This document shows, one piece after another, positions 42,786 to 53,774 of a stretch of 64,000 nucleotides of DNA. A program made the position numbers and the translations under genes. Position 1 is the first letter of the stretch. Each line of letters starts with the position of its first letter. This DNA comes from Oceanobacter sp. (GTDB lineage: Bacteria > Pseudomonadota > Gammaproteobacteria > Pseudomonadales > Oceanobacteraceae), in the NCBI GenBank assembly GCA_002733645.1, contig NVWL01000003.1, forward strand, positions 62,001 through 126,000, in the 5' to 3' direction. A model generated the notes under the pieces. It was not told the DNA's origin, did no database searches, and saw nothing but the letters and a program-made list of their open reading frames with translations.

Positions 42786-44882
42786 TCAATAACGGAATTG
42801 CTTCAGCGTGTTTTGTAGGGATGTTGCTAACTCAGCTAACTGGTCAGCGGATGCCCGTGTATCATCAGCAAAGATTTGAGACTCTCCGCCAATAATATTA
42901 ATTTGTTCTACATTTCCCGCCGCTTCACTCACAGCCTGACTTTGATTATCAGCTCCAGTAGAAATGTCACGATTTAGCTTAAGAATCGTTTCCACAGCAT
43001 CATTTATCTGACCCAGCGAGGCCGCTACCAATTGCGACTGATCAACTGTTTCATACACCTGATCACGGCCTTCGGTCATGATACTCATCACTTGCTTAGC
43101 ATCTTGGTTCAACGTATCCAGAATTCCGCCAATTTCTGCCGCAGACGCCTGAGTTCGACCTGCTAGCATACGAACTTCATCAGCAACGACGGCAAAACCC
43201 CTCCCTTGTTCTCCCGCTCGAGCTGCCTCAATCGCTGCATTAAGAGCCAAAAGATTAGTTTGCTCAGTAATCTCACGAATCACGGTTAACACACTAATAA
43301 CGTTGCTGCTGGTCTCAGCGAGCCGCTCCATAGAGATCACACCTGATTCAATTTTTTCCGCTAATTTAGAGACTGAAGCCGCCGATGCTTGAACCTGTTT
43401 TTGACCCGCGCTTGCATGCCCACAAGCAAGTTGAGCCGACTCAAGTGCATTGCCTGCGGAGCTAGCAGTTTCGGCAAAGCTATGGGATAGCTCTTCCATC
43501 ACCGTAGCCACTTGCCCAGTTTCATTCGCTTGACGCTGAATTGCCTCACGACTGAGTTTTGCAATTTCAGTGGCGGAAGCAACTGAGCCACCCAGCTGCT
43601 CAGCAACATGACCGACAGAACGAACTGTCTCCTGCAGCCGTTCGATAAAGCGATTGAAGTGCCCAGACAAGACACCAGCTTCTCTTACACCGGATACATT
43701 GAGGCGCCGCGTTAAATCGCCCTCGCCTGACGCAATGTCGTTAAGTGCCTGGGATATATGGTCGAGAGGCCGAGTTATAAGGCGGGTGATCATAAATGCT
43801 AACGTTGATAAAAGAACGAGTACAATCAAACTAGTCACAATACTGCCGGTGATAATTCCATCAATGCGACTCGCCGCTGAGGTTCTTACCGCAGTACTTT
43901 CGGTACGAACTTGTTCTGTTTGTGTCGTTGAAAGTTCGCTCACACTGTCGACCAACGTCATCATGCCGGAACTGTAGGTAGCCAGTTCTTTGGTGAATCC
44001 TAAGTTGGCTTCTCTCAGGCGCAGTAGAGACTCCTCTCCGCTAAATAATAACCCAGCCAGAGCCACTCTTTGTTGCTTCATCACCTCCACCAGCTTAGCA
44101 AGCTCCGGCGAGTCTGCCGTTGCACTGGCTAAAACATTGAGCTGTTTATCTAACCGTTTAAACAGTGGCAAAGAGACGTTTTTCTCTAAACTGATTAAAC
44201 TCGACACATCAGGTGCGTTTTGAATCTGGAATGACAAAGCGTTGAATCGTGCAGCCGTTTCAGCCAAAGCAACCGAGGTTACAGAAACAGTTTCCTTATC
44301 GCCTAGCGTGAATTCATAAAGCGCTTGCGACATAGCCCGCCAATTATTATCCGCACCAACATCAGCACCGGCTTCTAACTTTTTAAATTGGCGTTTTAAA
44401 CCGCGCAGTTCGCGCTTAACCATCAACGCACTTTTACCTTTGAGCGCGTTAGAATCGCGTTGCATTTCATGAATCAATACATCAACAGAACTTGTTGTCT
44501 GGCTCACTTTTTCAATGTTAGCCAGTAACTTACTTTTGGATTGATATAACAAGGATTCAGTGTGACTTAGCTCTGATAAGACAGACTTCAGTTCGATTGA
44601 TACTTCGTCGTCAAGTATGGGCGGTTGTTCTTGCCACTCGTGCAACGCCTCCGGTGACTGTGCTACGAGCACCTGCAAAGCTTCAACCAGAATGTCACTG
44701 TTACGCTGAGACTGACTGACTAATGCCAAAGATTGATCAGTCTCAACCGCAAGACTTTCACCCGACTCTTCAGCCACCCGCCCTAACCAGACGGTCATTG
44801 CTGAGACGATCAAAACCGAGATCAAAGCAATGGTTGATAATCCTACGAGCAACTGACGAATGGATACACTTACCCCTGTCAT
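42786..44882 (-). CDS. Methyl-accepting chemotaxis protein
   Basis: A 698-residue transmembrane chemoreceptor. TM1 is near 10-30 ([21 protein letters not shown]) and TM2 near 345-365 ([20 protein letters not shown]). The periplasmic domain between them is about 310 residues and helical, larger than the usual four-helix bundle. A HAMP segment follows ([22 protein letters not shown]). The signalling tip [32 protein letters not shown] is intact. No C-terminal CheR-tethering pentapeptide is seen. It lies 26 bases downstream of a periplasmic binding protein gene, its probable partner. Confidence 0.93.
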   Translation of the reverse strand: MTGVSVSIRQLLVGLSTIALISVLIVSAMTVWLGRVAEESGESLAVETDQSLALVSQSQRNSDILVEALQVLVAQSPEALHEWQEQPPILDDEVSIELKSVLSELSHTESLLYQSKSKLLANIEKVSQTTSSVDVLIHEMQRDSNALKGKSALMVKRELRGLKRQFKKLEAGADVGADNNWRAMSQALYEFTLGDKETVSVTSVALAETAARFNALSFQIQNAPDVSSLISLEKNVSLPLFKRLDKQLNVLASATADSPELAKLVEVMKQQRVALAGLLFSGEESLLRLREANLGFTKELATYSSGMMTLVDSVSELSTTQTEQVRTESTAVRTSAASRIDGIITGSIVTSLIVLVLLSTLAFMITRLITRPLDHISQALNDIASGEGDLTRRLNVSGVREAGVLSGHFNRFIERLQETVRSVGHVAEQLGGSVASATEIAKLSREAIQRQANETGQVATVMEELSHSFAETASSAGNALESAQLACGHASAGQKQVQASAASVSKLAEKIESGVISMERLAETSSNVISVLTVIREITEQTNLLALNAAIEAARAGEQGRGFAVVADEVRMLAGRTQASAAEIGGILDTLNQDAKQVMSIMTEGRDQVYETVDQSQLVAASLGQINDAVETILKLNRDISTGADNQSQAVSEAAGNVEQINIIGGESQIFADDTRASADQLAELATSLQNTLKQFRY

Positions 44883-44908
44883 ACCTCCCCCTTTTATTTA
44901 GCGCAAAC

Positions 44909-46075
44909 TTAGCGTAAATCAGACCAGTTAAGCGCTTCATAATGTCCATTACGAATCACGGTGGGCCACACTTCATGACTTGCTTGATGTTGATCAGCCG
45001 CGAAGGAAACGGGAACATCAATTCCTACATCTAAATTATTCAGCCCTTCAAGGCCATCAATAAGGCCTTCGCGAGAAACACTTGTCGCATTTTTCAAACC
45101 TTCCACCAATATCCTTGCCGCCAGATACCCCTCTAACGACACAAAATCAGGGGCAGCACCTTGACCAAACTCTGCAAGATCTGCACGGTACTGACTAACC
45201 CCAGCAAGATCCGATTCATAATGCGGAACCACTTGCGTCACGACAACGCCATCCGCTTGATCACCCAATGCTTTTAACAAGGGCAAGCTGCCCACAAAGG
45301 ACACATTCACAAACACAACCCCTTCGAGATCAAGTTTCGCTTGGCGTATAAACTCTGCGCAGGGCGCATACGCGCCGACCATGATGATCGCTTTAGGTTC
45401 GATATCCGCATCTAAAATAGCACCTAACGCACCCTCAATATTAGTTGTATTACGAGCATAACGGCCGTGAGCCAAGGTATCTGTTGCATCAAAACCACGT
45501 GCTTTTAGTGCTTTTACTGCGCCATTGAAACCGGCATCACCATAACCATCGTTCTGTGTAAAAAAGGCGATTTCTTCTGGTTTAATGCCCGTGCTCAGCA
45601 AGCCGTCAACCATGGCTGCCGTCTCTTCCGCATAACTAGCGCGATAGTTAATAACGTATCGATCAGGAGGCGTCTGGCGAAGTACTCCAGCTCCGGTGTA
45701 GGCCCCAAACAGCAGTGTCTTTTTGGCATTGGCAATGGGAACTGTCACGATGGCGGTTGGTGTGCCGACATTACCCATTACTGCGACGACATTATCATTA
45801 TCAATGAGAGTCTCCATGTTGGGGGCTGCTCGGTCAGGCTCATAGCCATCATCTAAGGCCACCAATTCAATCGACCGACCTTGAACCCCTCCGGCTGCAT
45901 TCACTCTGGCAAAGTAACTTTCAATGCCTGTTTTCACACCATTCCCAAGTGCTGATGCCGGGCCGGTTAATGCCGCGGACATTCCTACTTTAATAGTGTC
46001 AGCAACGACTAATGAGGAGGCCAGCGCCAGGGCAGCGGCGGCAAGAAGTCTTGCGATGTATTGTCTTGGTTTCAT
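44909..46075 (-). CDS. Periplasmic binding protein, LivK-type (Peripla_BP_6)
   Basis: A 388-residue ABC-type branched-chain amino-acid/amide family binding protein. Choosing ATG at 46075 puts a clean signal peptide first (MKPRQYIARLLAAAALALAS, cleavage near VVADT); an upstream start adds seven odd residues. Family landmarks: IKVGMSAALTGPASALGNG, LVALDDGYEPDRAAPNMETL, VMGNVGTPTAIVTVPIA and FFTQNDGYGDAGF. No permease or ATPase gene is adjacent. A chemoreceptor gene follows after 26 bases, so ligand-loaded protein may signal taxis rather than uptake. The ligand is unknown. Confidence 0.88.
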   Translation of the reverse strand: MKPRQYIARLLAAAALALASSLVVADTIKVGMSAALTGPASALGNGVKTGIESYFARVNAAGGVQGRSIELVALDDGYEPDRAAPNMETLIDNDNVVAVMGNVGTPTAIVTVPIANAKKTLLFGAYTGAGVLRQTPPDRYVINYRASYAEETAAMVDGLLSTGIKPEEIAFFTQNDGYGDAGFNGAVKALKARGFDATDTLAHGRYARNTTNIEGALGAILDADIEPKAIIMVGAYAPCAEFIRQAKLDLEGVVFVNVSFVGSLPLLKALGDQADGVVVTQVVPHYESDLAGVSQYRADLAEFGQGAAPDFVSLEGYLAARILVEGLKNATSVSREGLIDGLEGLNNLDVGIDVPVSFAADQHQASHEVWPTVIRNGHYEALNWSDLR

Positions 46076-46315
46076 ACGCGCACCGTATTTATCCATAATG
46101 AAGTGATTTTTTGAGTATAGAGGCCTATTCGAAATCTGTAGGGTTAAAAGAAAAACTTACTCGCAGCATTTATCATTCCTGTCTTTTATGCGTTCACTAC
46201 TGAGGGAGGTCACTCACCATCAATAGCTTGTAAAGCCCCGTTGGTCGGGCAACAATGGCTAACCGGCGGCCTCGCTTCAGGCCTAATTTTTATTTTTGCT
46301 ATTAACGGGTTCCGA

Positions 46316-47263
46316 ATGCCTTTCGCTCAACGTTTCTCCATTGTCTCTTTTCTGTCTCGTCGCCTGCTGATTCACAGCAGTATTCTAATTGGGCTGGTAT
46401 CTCCTTTCGCAGTGCATGCAGAAGAGGTCACTCCCGATGAGTTCGAAGCGCCGGGAGTAATATTAGAAACGTTAAGCGGAGATATTACGCTGCTGGATGG
46501 TGCGGCACCTGAAAGCAATTTAGAGCTGGTTATCAGCAACCCTGCGACATCAGAGTTTGATGGGGAGATTTATTTTTACGGTAATGAACCACACCCTTTT
46601 GTCGTACCACCAGAAGAAACAATTACCATCGCGCTGACCCCTCTTACTCGACACGCTGGTGATGCTGGTAAAATGCAGAAGGTAGAAATTGATCTAACTC
46701 TGATAATCAACGACGCGCCTGCGCCACCAGTAAACACGACAGACATCGACCTGAAAATTCCTACGGCGGCATTTCCCATTGTTAGAGCAGAGCCGCCCAT
46801 CATGGAACGCAGCCGAGAGGATGAATTTGCCTATGAGTATTACGCTCTATCCCAACAGTTACAGCCTCTCAAGCTGACGTACAACCCCGGCCCAGTGAAC
46901 TTAAAGGTGCGTAAAACCGTGTACCCTATCCCTGTTGTCGCTGGTCCTGTAGAAATTAGCATTGAGGTGATTAACTACGGCGAGTCCTCCGCTACCAACT
47001 TAACACTGCGTGATTCACTCGAAGACGCTGACTTTAGCACCACCGACGAGCGCTTTACTCGTTTTGCCTCTGCTGATGGCGTCGCTGAGTTAGTCTGGGA
47101 AGAAAGCATTGAGTCATTAGCCCCAGGTGAAAGCCTTCGCCTTAAGTACATCGTCAATGCACGTTCTGACGTCGGTAACAAACAACTGCCAGCCACAACC
47201 GTCATTATGAACGATGAGTTAACCGGCTTAAGCAATAAGGTCTGGCTACCAAAGTGGCATTAA
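46316..47263 (+). CDS. Exported protein with a CARDB/DUF11-like Ig-fold domain
   Basis: The ATG at 46316 gives 315 residues with a plausible signal peptide (FLSRRLLIHSSILIGLVSPFAVHA). An alternative TTG at 46241 would add a second hydrophobic stretch. The C-terminal third looks like an immunoglobulin-like cell-surface domain (VEISIEVINYGESSATNLTLRD, then SLAPGESLRLKYIV), as in CARDB or DUF11 repeats. Two Pro-rich segments precede it. No membrane anchor or sorting signal is seen at the C terminus. I do not recognise a function. It is divergent from the binding-protein gene. Confidence 0.6.
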   Translation: MPFAQRFSIVSFLSRRLLIHSSILIGLVSPFAVHAEEVTPDEFEAPGVILETLSGDITLLDGAAPESNLELVISNPATSEFDGEIYFYGNEPHPFVVPPEETITIALTPLTRHAGDAGKMQKVEIDLTLIINDAPAPPVNTTDIDLKIPTAAFPIVRAEPPIMERSREDEFAYEYYALSQQLQPLKLTYNPGPVNLKVRKTVYPIPVVAGPVEISIEVINYGESSATNLTLRDSLEDADFSTTDERFTRFASADGVAELVWEESIESLAPGESLRLKYIVNARSDVGNKQLPATTVIMNDELTGLSNKVWLPKWH

Positions 47264-47474
47264 TGCTGTTGATATTCTTGACTGGACATTCCGATTAGGT
47301 CACTTATCGCCGTTGTTATTCACTTATATGATACTGCTCTGTGACCCCTGTGTGTGGAATTGTATCTGCTTGCCAGTTACGTTCTCAATGTCACGAATGA
47401 CACGTCTAGCCCCCCTGACAGATCTCATTCAATTGCTTTACTGAACATGTTCTTACTCACCCGAGATTTTTATC

Positions 47475-49766
47475 ATGTTCAAACAATTCATTCCTGCAGG
47501 GGCCGCCTTGGCTGCCATCCTTGCAACCGTCGGTTGCTCTAGTTCAAACAACAGCTCTGACGATGCACAAGAAGAGACCACGAATACAGGCACCGAGAGC
47601 ATTGAAGGGCGAGCTGCTGATGGCTACCTAGCCGGCGCACGTGTATGCCTAGATTTGAACAGCAACAGTGCCTGTGATGATGACGAACCATCAAGCACCA
47701 CAGCCAATGGCGGTGCCTATACGCTTGATGGTGTAACTCAAGAACAGATTGATAACTCACCGATTGTGGTGGAGATCATCGTTGGTGAAACCATTGATGA
47801 AGACCAGCCGGGTGTCGTGATTGAAAAAACCTACACACTCACCGCTCCTGCAGGGTCAGCATTTGTTAGCCCTCTGACCACAATGGTGCAGAACGAAATC
47901 AAAGAAAAAGGCCTCACGCCAGAAGAAGCCAAAGCCAGTGTTCAAACTAAGCTAGGCACAGATTTAGATCCAACGGGTGATTACGTTGCTGGCTCAGACG
48001 ATGAAACATCCGGAGCAGAGTTTGAGCGTTTGCACAAAGTCGCTCAGGTAACCCGTGCAGTTATGCAGAAAAATATTGAATTGGTTGATACCGTCGTAGG
48101 TGAAACAGGCGTATCAATGGAAGACTTAACCGCGCTCATTATTGAACAAGTCATTAATGCGCTGGATGATATTCAGCAAGCTGTTAACGATTCAGGGAGT
48201 GATTTTAATCCGGATGACTTAGCAGGCTCTGATGAACTCGAAGGCACACGTCTTGATCCAACGACGGTGGAAGACGAACTGCAAGCTCGCGAAGATCGTA
48301 AGAACGCCTCTGCAGCCAATCTCAGCACTCTTTTAACCAGTGGCGGTGGCCTCAACTTTTTCGAGTCTGACGAAGATGAGGGCGAAATAATGTTCTACTA
48401 CGGCAACGTACTTGCGGATGGTGAAGGAGCAATTACGATCACTCAATTTGGCTTCGATGGCGAAAGTAGCTGGGTCGAAAATGATGACGATAACTCACAA
48501 GATCAAAATTGCTTTTTGGCCAATGCCACGTGGAACTGCCTAGCCGATAACGACGAGAACATCACCACCGAGGGTAATAACGTTCGAATTCTTTACGGTG
48601 ACCTAACCGCAACCGAAGAGCTTATCTCTGGTGTTGAGGTTAACTTGGTAGGTAAGCGTATCGTCACTTATTTAGAACCGTCTTATCATGCCGTGGTTGA
48701 TCCAAGCGCTGTTTTTGAAACAGGCGCGACCGGCTACCAACTCACTTTCACTCGCACTAATAACATCTACGAAGTTTATAAAGACAACGTCGAAGAGGTT
48801 AGCGAATGCTGGGGCGGCAACTTCAATGAAGACAACACTTGGGCGCCAACCGACGTTTGGTGTAACAACGTCTTTGTTCGCACCGGTGACGGCAACCACG
48901 AAACCGATGGCGATGCAGCCACCAGCCTAAGTCAGCTCATCAGCGCAACGGCCGCAAGCAACCCAAGCAGCCGTGCCGATATCGGTGGCGTGAATATCCA
49001 CGGTAATGATATTGAGTGGAGTGTCGAGCTAGTTCAAGGTGGCAACGCGAACATCTACAAAGTCGAATACAGTGAAAATAACGAGAGCGTCAAGAAAGTT
49101 GCCACAGCGACTTGGACGCAAGAAACCATCGACACTAAATCACTGATTCTACTAAAACTGCCTGCCAATATTGCTTTCCAAGGTGGTTATGATCAAGGCG
49201 AAGTGCAAATGTATACCGTCGTCGATGGCTACGTTCGCCATGGCGAGATGATACCAGCCGGTGCTCGAGGTGATCGTCAGTGGGTGCTAAACGGTGCGGG
49301 CCGAGATCAAATTAAAGCGGCGTTTGATTACTCGCTGTTAGACTCTTTAGATGCTTGTGATGTAGAAGATAATGAAGATTCGACCATCAGTGATTTTGAT
49401 ACCATTGCTACCACTTGCTCAGCCACCTCATTTATTAGCAGTGACGTCGCTGGTAAAGCGTTTGCACTCCGTGACGGCGCCTTTAGCTTCACCCAAGATG
49501 GTAATGGCGTGTACCAAGGTGAAATAGACGATGGCGACTTTGTCTCTCTAGGGTTTACCTGGGCCATTGATGGCGATGGCTACATTGAGATCAATACCCA
49601 ACATACAGATGACGGTGTCACTGAGTTTCTTCGCATGAACTTAGCCAAGGTTGAAGTCAATGCTCGTCAAATGAGCGTCGTCACCTTTGGCCAGGATTCT
49701 GAAAGCAGCTCAACACTTGGTGCTAGCACCGGTGAGGTACGCGGCGAAGTCTGGAATATTCGCTAA
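47475..49766 (+). CDS. Large surface lipoprotein of unknown function
   Basis: A 763-residue protein with a lipoprotein signal (MFKQFIPAGAALAAILATVGC, lipobox ATVGC). A Ser/Asn/Asp-rich linker follows, then a region beginning IEGRAADGYLAGARVCLDLNSN, which resembles bacterial carboxypeptidase-regulatory-type surface domains (ADGYLAGARV...). The rest is acidic and rich in DG/DD turns with few cysteines, typical of marine exoproteins. No catalytic motif is recognisable. It is monocistronic with a strong terminator downstream. Confidence 0.7.
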   Translation: MFKQFIPAGAALAAILATVGCSSSNNSSDDAQEETTNTGTESIEGRAADGYLAGARVCLDLNSNSACDDDEPSSTTANGGAYTLDGVTQEQIDNSPIVVEIIVGETIDEDQPGVVIEKTYTLTAPAGSAFVSPLTTMVQNEIKEKGLTPEEAKASVQTKLGTDLDPTGDYVAGSDDETSGAEFERLHKVAQVTRAVMQKNIELVDTVVGETGVSMEDLTALIIEQVINALDDIQQAVNDSGSDFNPDDLAGSDELEGTRLDPTTVEDELQAREDRKNASAANLSTLLTSGGGLNFFESDEDEGEIMFYYGNVLADGEGAITITQFGFDGESSWVENDDDNSQDQNCFLANATWNCLADNDENITTEGNNVRILYGDLTATEELISGVEVNLVGKRIVTYLEPSYHAVVDPSAVFETGATGYQLTFTRTNNIYEVYKDNVEEVSECWGGNFNEDNTWAPTDVWCNNVFVRTGDGNHETDGDAATSLSQLISATAASNPSSRADIGGVNIHGNDIEWSVELVQGGNANIYKVEYSENNESVKKVATATWTQETIDTKSLILLKLPANIAFQGGYDQGEVQMYTVVDGYVRHGEMIPAGARGDRQWVLNGAGRDQIKAAFDYSLLDSLDACDVEDNEDSTISDFDTIATTCSATSFISSDVAGKAFALRDGAFSFTQDGNGVYQGEIDDGDFVSLGFTWAIDGDGYIEINTQHTDDGVTEFLRMNLAKVEVNARQMSVVTFGQDSESSSTLGASTGEVRGEVWNIR

Positions 49767-49804
49767 GTCTTCGACTCTTCAGCGACCACTTAAACGGCCG
49801 CACT

Positions 49805-49858
49805 AAAAAAACGCCCGGTACTTACAGTCTTACAGACAGAAGTGCCGGGCGTTTTTTT
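49805..49858. terminator. Bidirectional terminator between the lipoprotein gene and rep
   Basis: A long stem (aaaaaacgcccggtactt with aagtgccgggcgtttttt, one mismatch-type pair) and a loop of about 17 bases. T-runs on both strands allow it to stop the plus-strand lipoprotein transcript and the minus-strand rep transcript. Confidence 0.93.
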
Positions 49859-49917
49859 ATAGCAGCATTCTCCGATACAGGGGCGCCGCTAAGAATAGAT
49901 CGTGAATAAGAAACGAG

Positions 49918-51945
49918 TTAAAAATCAGCCAGCATGTTTTTCAAGCTGCTAAGCGTCTCTTGGCCGCGCTGTTTCTGCTCTTCCTCAGAGACCTCAGTTT
50001 TACCTTCCCAAACGATATCGTCGTTTGGCAGCTCATCCAGAAAACGCGAATGCGTGGTATCACTGGCTTCGCCATATTGACGACGCTTACCTGCATAAGT
50101 CAGGGTCAATGTGCGTTTTGCTCGCGTGATGCCCACATACATTAAGCGCCGCTCTTCTTCGATGGTATCGGCTTCAATGCTGTTGCGGTGTGGCATCAAC
50201 TCTTCTTCCATACCCATAATGTACACATGCGGAAACTCCAAGCCTTTAGATGCATGAAGCGTCATCAATTGCACTTGGTCGTTTTCGTCTTCATCGGATT
50301 GGCGCTCTAACATATCACGAAGAATCAGCTTTCCTACCGCATCTTCAATCGTGCACTCGTCGCCTAACTCATCCGCCTTGTCGATCATCTTCTTGATTTG
50401 ATCCACCAAGAAATAAACGTTTTTCATCCGTCGCTCAGCCTGATGCGGCGTGCCGGAATTTTGATGCAGGTAAGCTTCGTAATCGATGTCTTCGATCAAC
50501 TCTTTAATCGCGGCCACGGGATCATCCGTGTACGCATTACGGGTAATTCGTTCCAACCAATGACCAAAACGACGAAGACGATCCAACGCCTTGGGCATTA
50601 ACTGCTGTTCCAGTCCCATTTCGGTGGTCGCGGCGATCATGCTGATGTTACGCATGGAGGCATATTCGCTAAGTTTTTCGATCGTGCTTGGGCCTATTTC
50701 ACGACGTGGAGTATTCACAACCCGCAAAAATGCGGCATCGTCGCTGGGATTAATCAACAAGCGCAGGTAGGCCATGATGTCTTTGATTTCATTACGACCA
50801 AAAAACGACTGCCCGCCGCTGAGTTTGTAAGGCACTTGATAGGCCTGTAACTTCATTTCGATCATGCGCGACTGATGGTTACCACGATACAAGACGGCAA
50901 AATCACTATAACCACCACCGTAACGTAAGCGACGCTCGACGATCTCGGTAGCGATACGCTCGGATTCGATTTCATCATTACGACATTTAAGAATCTTGAT
51001 CGGATCACCATACCCCTTATCCGACCACAGCTTTTTCTCAAATTCGTGCGGGTTGTTATCAATCACGATGTTTGCTGCGTTAAGAATCAAACCAGTCGAG
51101 CGATAGTTCTGCTCCAACTTGATCAACTTTAACGTTGGAAAATCTTTTTTCAGCAAGGAGAGGTTTTCAGGCCGTGCCCCCCGCCAAGCATAAATAGATT
51201 GGTCGTCGTCCCCTACCACCGTCAGGCCAGTACGATTGCCCACAAGGTACTTCACCAGTTCATACTGGCTGGTGTTGGTGTCTTGATACTCATCCACCAG
51301 CAAGTAACGGATCTTCCTCTGCCAACGCGCGCGAACATCCTCATGATCACGGAACAATAAGGTCGGCACCATAATAAGGTCATCAAAATCGACCGCATTG
51401 TAGGCCTTCAACATGCGCTGATAGACGCTGTAGGTTTGTGCAATGAGCTGTTCTTGCGGGGTTGTGACTCGGGCGATGGCTTCATCCGGCGTCACCAGAT
51501 CATTCTTTAAACTTGAAACACCGTTTTGCACCATGTCCAGCATATCGCCATCATCACCGTGTTCACGATGCATGATGTCACGCAAAATGCTTTTGCAGTC
51601 GTCTTGGTCGAGAATCGAAAAACCGGATTTATAACCCGCTGACTTCAGCTCAGCTTTAATAATATTCAGGCCAAGGTTGTGGAAGGTCGACACAATCAGG
51701 CCGCGAGCACCACCACGGCCTGTCAGCTGCATCACTCGCTCTTTCATCTCGCGTGCGGCTTTGTTGGTAAAGGTTACCGCTGCTATGTGGTGCGACTTAA
51801 CGCCACACACCCCAATTAAGTAAGCAATTTTACGTGTGATTACACTGGTCTTACCCGAGCCTGCGCCGGCGAGCACAAGTAACGGCCCTTCGATATATTT
51901 GGCGGCTTCTTTCTGGCGGGGGTTGAGCTGACTTAAATCGACCAC
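49918..51945 (-). CDS. rep: ATP-dependent DNA helicase Rep
   Basis: A 3'-5' SF1A helicase that clears protein blocks ahead of the replisome. The 675 residues are within two of E. coli Rep. Motif I is LVLAGAGSGKTSVITRKIAYL, with motif Ia HIAAVTFTNKAAREMKER. DEYQDTNTSQYELVK is motif II, VVGDDDQSIYAWRGA motif III, and TLHASKGLEFPHVYI and GITRAKRTLTL are late motifs. The N-terminal DLSQLNPRQKEAAKYIEGPLL and overall length favour Rep over UvrD or PcrA. It is transcribed toward a shared terminator. Confidence 0.95.
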   Translation of the reverse strand: MVDLSQLNPRQKEAAKYIEGPLLVLAGAGSGKTSVITRKIAYLIGVCGVKSHHIAAVTFTNKAAREMKERVMQLTGRGGARGLIVSTFHNLGLNIIKAELKSAGYKSGFSILDQDDCKSILRDIMHREHGDDGDMLDMVQNGVSSLKNDLVTPDEAIARVTTPQEQLIAQTYSVYQRMLKAYNAVDFDDLIMVPTLLFRDHEDVRARWQRKIRYLLVDEYQDTNTSQYELVKYLVGNRTGLTVVGDDDQSIYAWRGARPENLSLLKKDFPTLKLIKLEQNYRSTGLILNAANIVIDNNPHEFEKKLWSDKGYGDPIKILKCRNDEIESERIATEIVERRLRYGGGYSDFAVLYRGNHQSRMIEMKLQAYQVPYKLSGGQSFFGRNEIKDIMAYLRLLINPSDDAAFLRVVNTPRREIGPSTIEKLSEYASMRNISMIAATTEMGLEQQLMPKALDRLRRFGHWLERITRNAYTDDPVAAIKELIEDIDYEAYLHQNSGTPHQAERRMKNVYFLVDQIKKMIDKADELGDECTIEDAVGKLILRDMLERQSDEDENDQVQLMTLHASKGLEFPHVYIMGMEEELMPHRNSIEADTIEEERRLMYVGITRAKRTLTLTYAGKRRQYGEASDTTHSRFLDELPNDDIVWEGKTEVSEEEQKQRGQETLSSLKNMLADF

Positions 51946-52154
51946 GGTTGTACCTCATTTCAGAACCGGGGATTCTACCAGTAATGAACACGGTTTGAAT
52001 CTTACGAATTTCGGTTTAAGCCTCAATCACCGGAATGACACAGGTAATTATTATTTCATCGCCATGAAGGTGATTTTTCAGGCCAATATTTCGCTAACTG
52101 TCTTTCGGTAACCTATATGTATTGAGTAGTTAACTAATTGGGCATGCAGGTTAA

Positions 52155-53774
52155 ATGATATCTACTCAGGAAGAGAGCAAGCCAGTTCTACTGGTGCTGG
52201 GAAGTGAGCGGGCACTTCCAGAATTTCTCGTTGACTGGGTTCAGCAAGAATGCGAGCGCTCACAACAAAATTTTCGTATCGGTATGCTTGATGCGTTTAT
52301 TCCTATTCCTGACGGGCACATGGTGGTTGTGCTTGCGCCACACGACAACCCAACCATGCGCGACCATATTCAAGACATTTCAACCCATGTCCCCACGCTG
52401 ATCATTGGTCATCCGGAGGATCGTGCCTTCTATCCTGAAGCCTCGGTATGGCTTGACCTAACCCATATGACACCGCATGTATTACGCCATGGTATGGCCG
52501 AACTGCAAGCCTGTATTGCAGGGCATTTACGTCCTTTGTTGCCACGCCAAACATGGATGCTGCAATTTCGTAATCGTATTAAAACGGACAAACAAATATA
52601 CCTTCAACTAGTGAGTTGTCGCTGGCGTCCCGCCGCAGCCGGAGACAGTGCCGAATTGCGCTTTGCTACCCAGCAATCGTTTGAACATCAACTGCGAGCC
52701 AATGCACCCGAAGATGCCATGATAGGGAAGCTGCTCGACGATCAATTTGTCATCATCAGCCATAACGAAAAAGCATTATCCGCACACTGGCTACATTCCT
52801 TCGCGGACAACATGAGCTTTCTATGGACGGCCTTTTTAAGCAGTCCGGTAAAACTTGATGGCTACGATGACCTTGGCGAAGCATTGCAATACTGCGTACG
52901 TGAAATTGAACATTCACGCATGATGCAAAGCGGACTAGGAGGTCGTTCTCTTAATCACAATGATTCAGGCGTCGTACAAGATCTAGTAAGAGCACTGCGC
53001 GGTAAGGAATTTTATCTCGACTTTCAGCCTCAATTTGATACCTCAACAGGCATCATGGTCGGCGCGGAAGCGCTGTTGCGCTGGCTGCATCCAAATCTTG
53101 GCATTATTCCACCCACCACCTTTATTCGCGATGCTGAAATGGCCGGCCTAATCCGAACGCTAGGCAGTTGGGCACTGCGTGAAACGCTTAGCACATGGCA
53201 TAAGCTGAACGATCAAGGCATCTCATTACGCATGGCCGTAAACGTGTCTTTCCCTGAAGTGGCAGACCCAGATTACGCCGATAAAGTGCTCGCACTACTA
53301 GAAGAGTTCCAAGTACCGGCAGGTTGTCTTGAATTAGAACTAACAGAAACCGCCATGATGCTGGATGCCAGCGTCTCTTTACGAAACTTACGTTTATTAA
53401 AACAAGCAGGCGTACACATTGTTTTGGATGATTTTGGCACCGGGTTTTCGTCTCTGTCCCACCTCAGCGACTTACCGATCACAGGGATTAAACTCGACAG
53501 AGCCTTTGTAACACCGCTTAGCCAGCTTGAAGACAACAGTAAGCAAATGCATATCGTCGCGACGATGTTGGATCTCGCTCAACGTTTAGAGTTAGAAACC
53601 ACCGCGGAAGGTATCGAAGATCAAAACTGTTTAGAGGTCATACATGCCCTTGGCTGCGATCGCATCCAAGGTTACTTCTATGCCCAGCCAATGTCGGTCG
53701 ATAAGCTCATAGAGCGCGCCTGCGTATCCGAAGCCGTGCTCTGCGATTACTCTGGGCAGCAAAGTCTATTTTAG
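52155..53774 (+). CDS. EAL-domain cyclic-di-GMP phosphodiesterase
   Basis: Hydrolyses c-di-GMP to pGpG. The EAL domain spans about 285-525: FQPQFDTSTGIMVGAEALLRW (EAL motif), ELTETAMM, and the metal-binding LDDFGTGFSSLSHLSDLP with K and D in GIKLDRAFV; the ENLEKA-like EG of ETTAEGIED is present. The N-terminal 280 residues have no signal peptide, membrane segment or domain I can name. It is probably soluble. Its stop overlaps a small convergent gene by nine bases. It is the second c-di-GMP enzyme gene in the window. Confidence 0.92.
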   Translation: MISTQEESKPVLLVLGSERALPEFLVDWVQQECERSQQNFRIGMLDAFIPIPDGHMVVVLAPHDNPTMRDHIQDISTHVPTLIIGHPEDRAFYPEASVWLDLTHMTPHVLRHGMAELQACIAGHLRPLLPRQTWMLQFRNRIKTDKQIYLQLVSCRWRPAAAGDSAELRFATQQSFEHQLRANAPEDAMIGKLLDDQFVIISHNEKALSAHWLHSFADNMSFLWTAFLSSPVKLDGYDDLGEALQYCVREIEHSRMMQSGLGGRSLNHNDSGVVQDLVRALRGKEFYLDFQPQFDTSTGIMVGAEALLRWLHPNLGIIPPTTFIRDAEMAGLIRTLGSWALRETLSTWHKLNDQGISLRMAVNVSFPEVADPDYADKVLALLEEFQVPAGCLELELTETAMMLDASVSLRNLRLLKQAGVHIVLDDFGTGFSSLSHLSDLPITGIKLDRAFVTPLSQLEDNSKQMHIVATMLDLAQRLELETTAEGIEDQNCLEVIHALGCDRIQGYFYAQPMSVDKLIERACVSEAVLCDYSGQQSLF

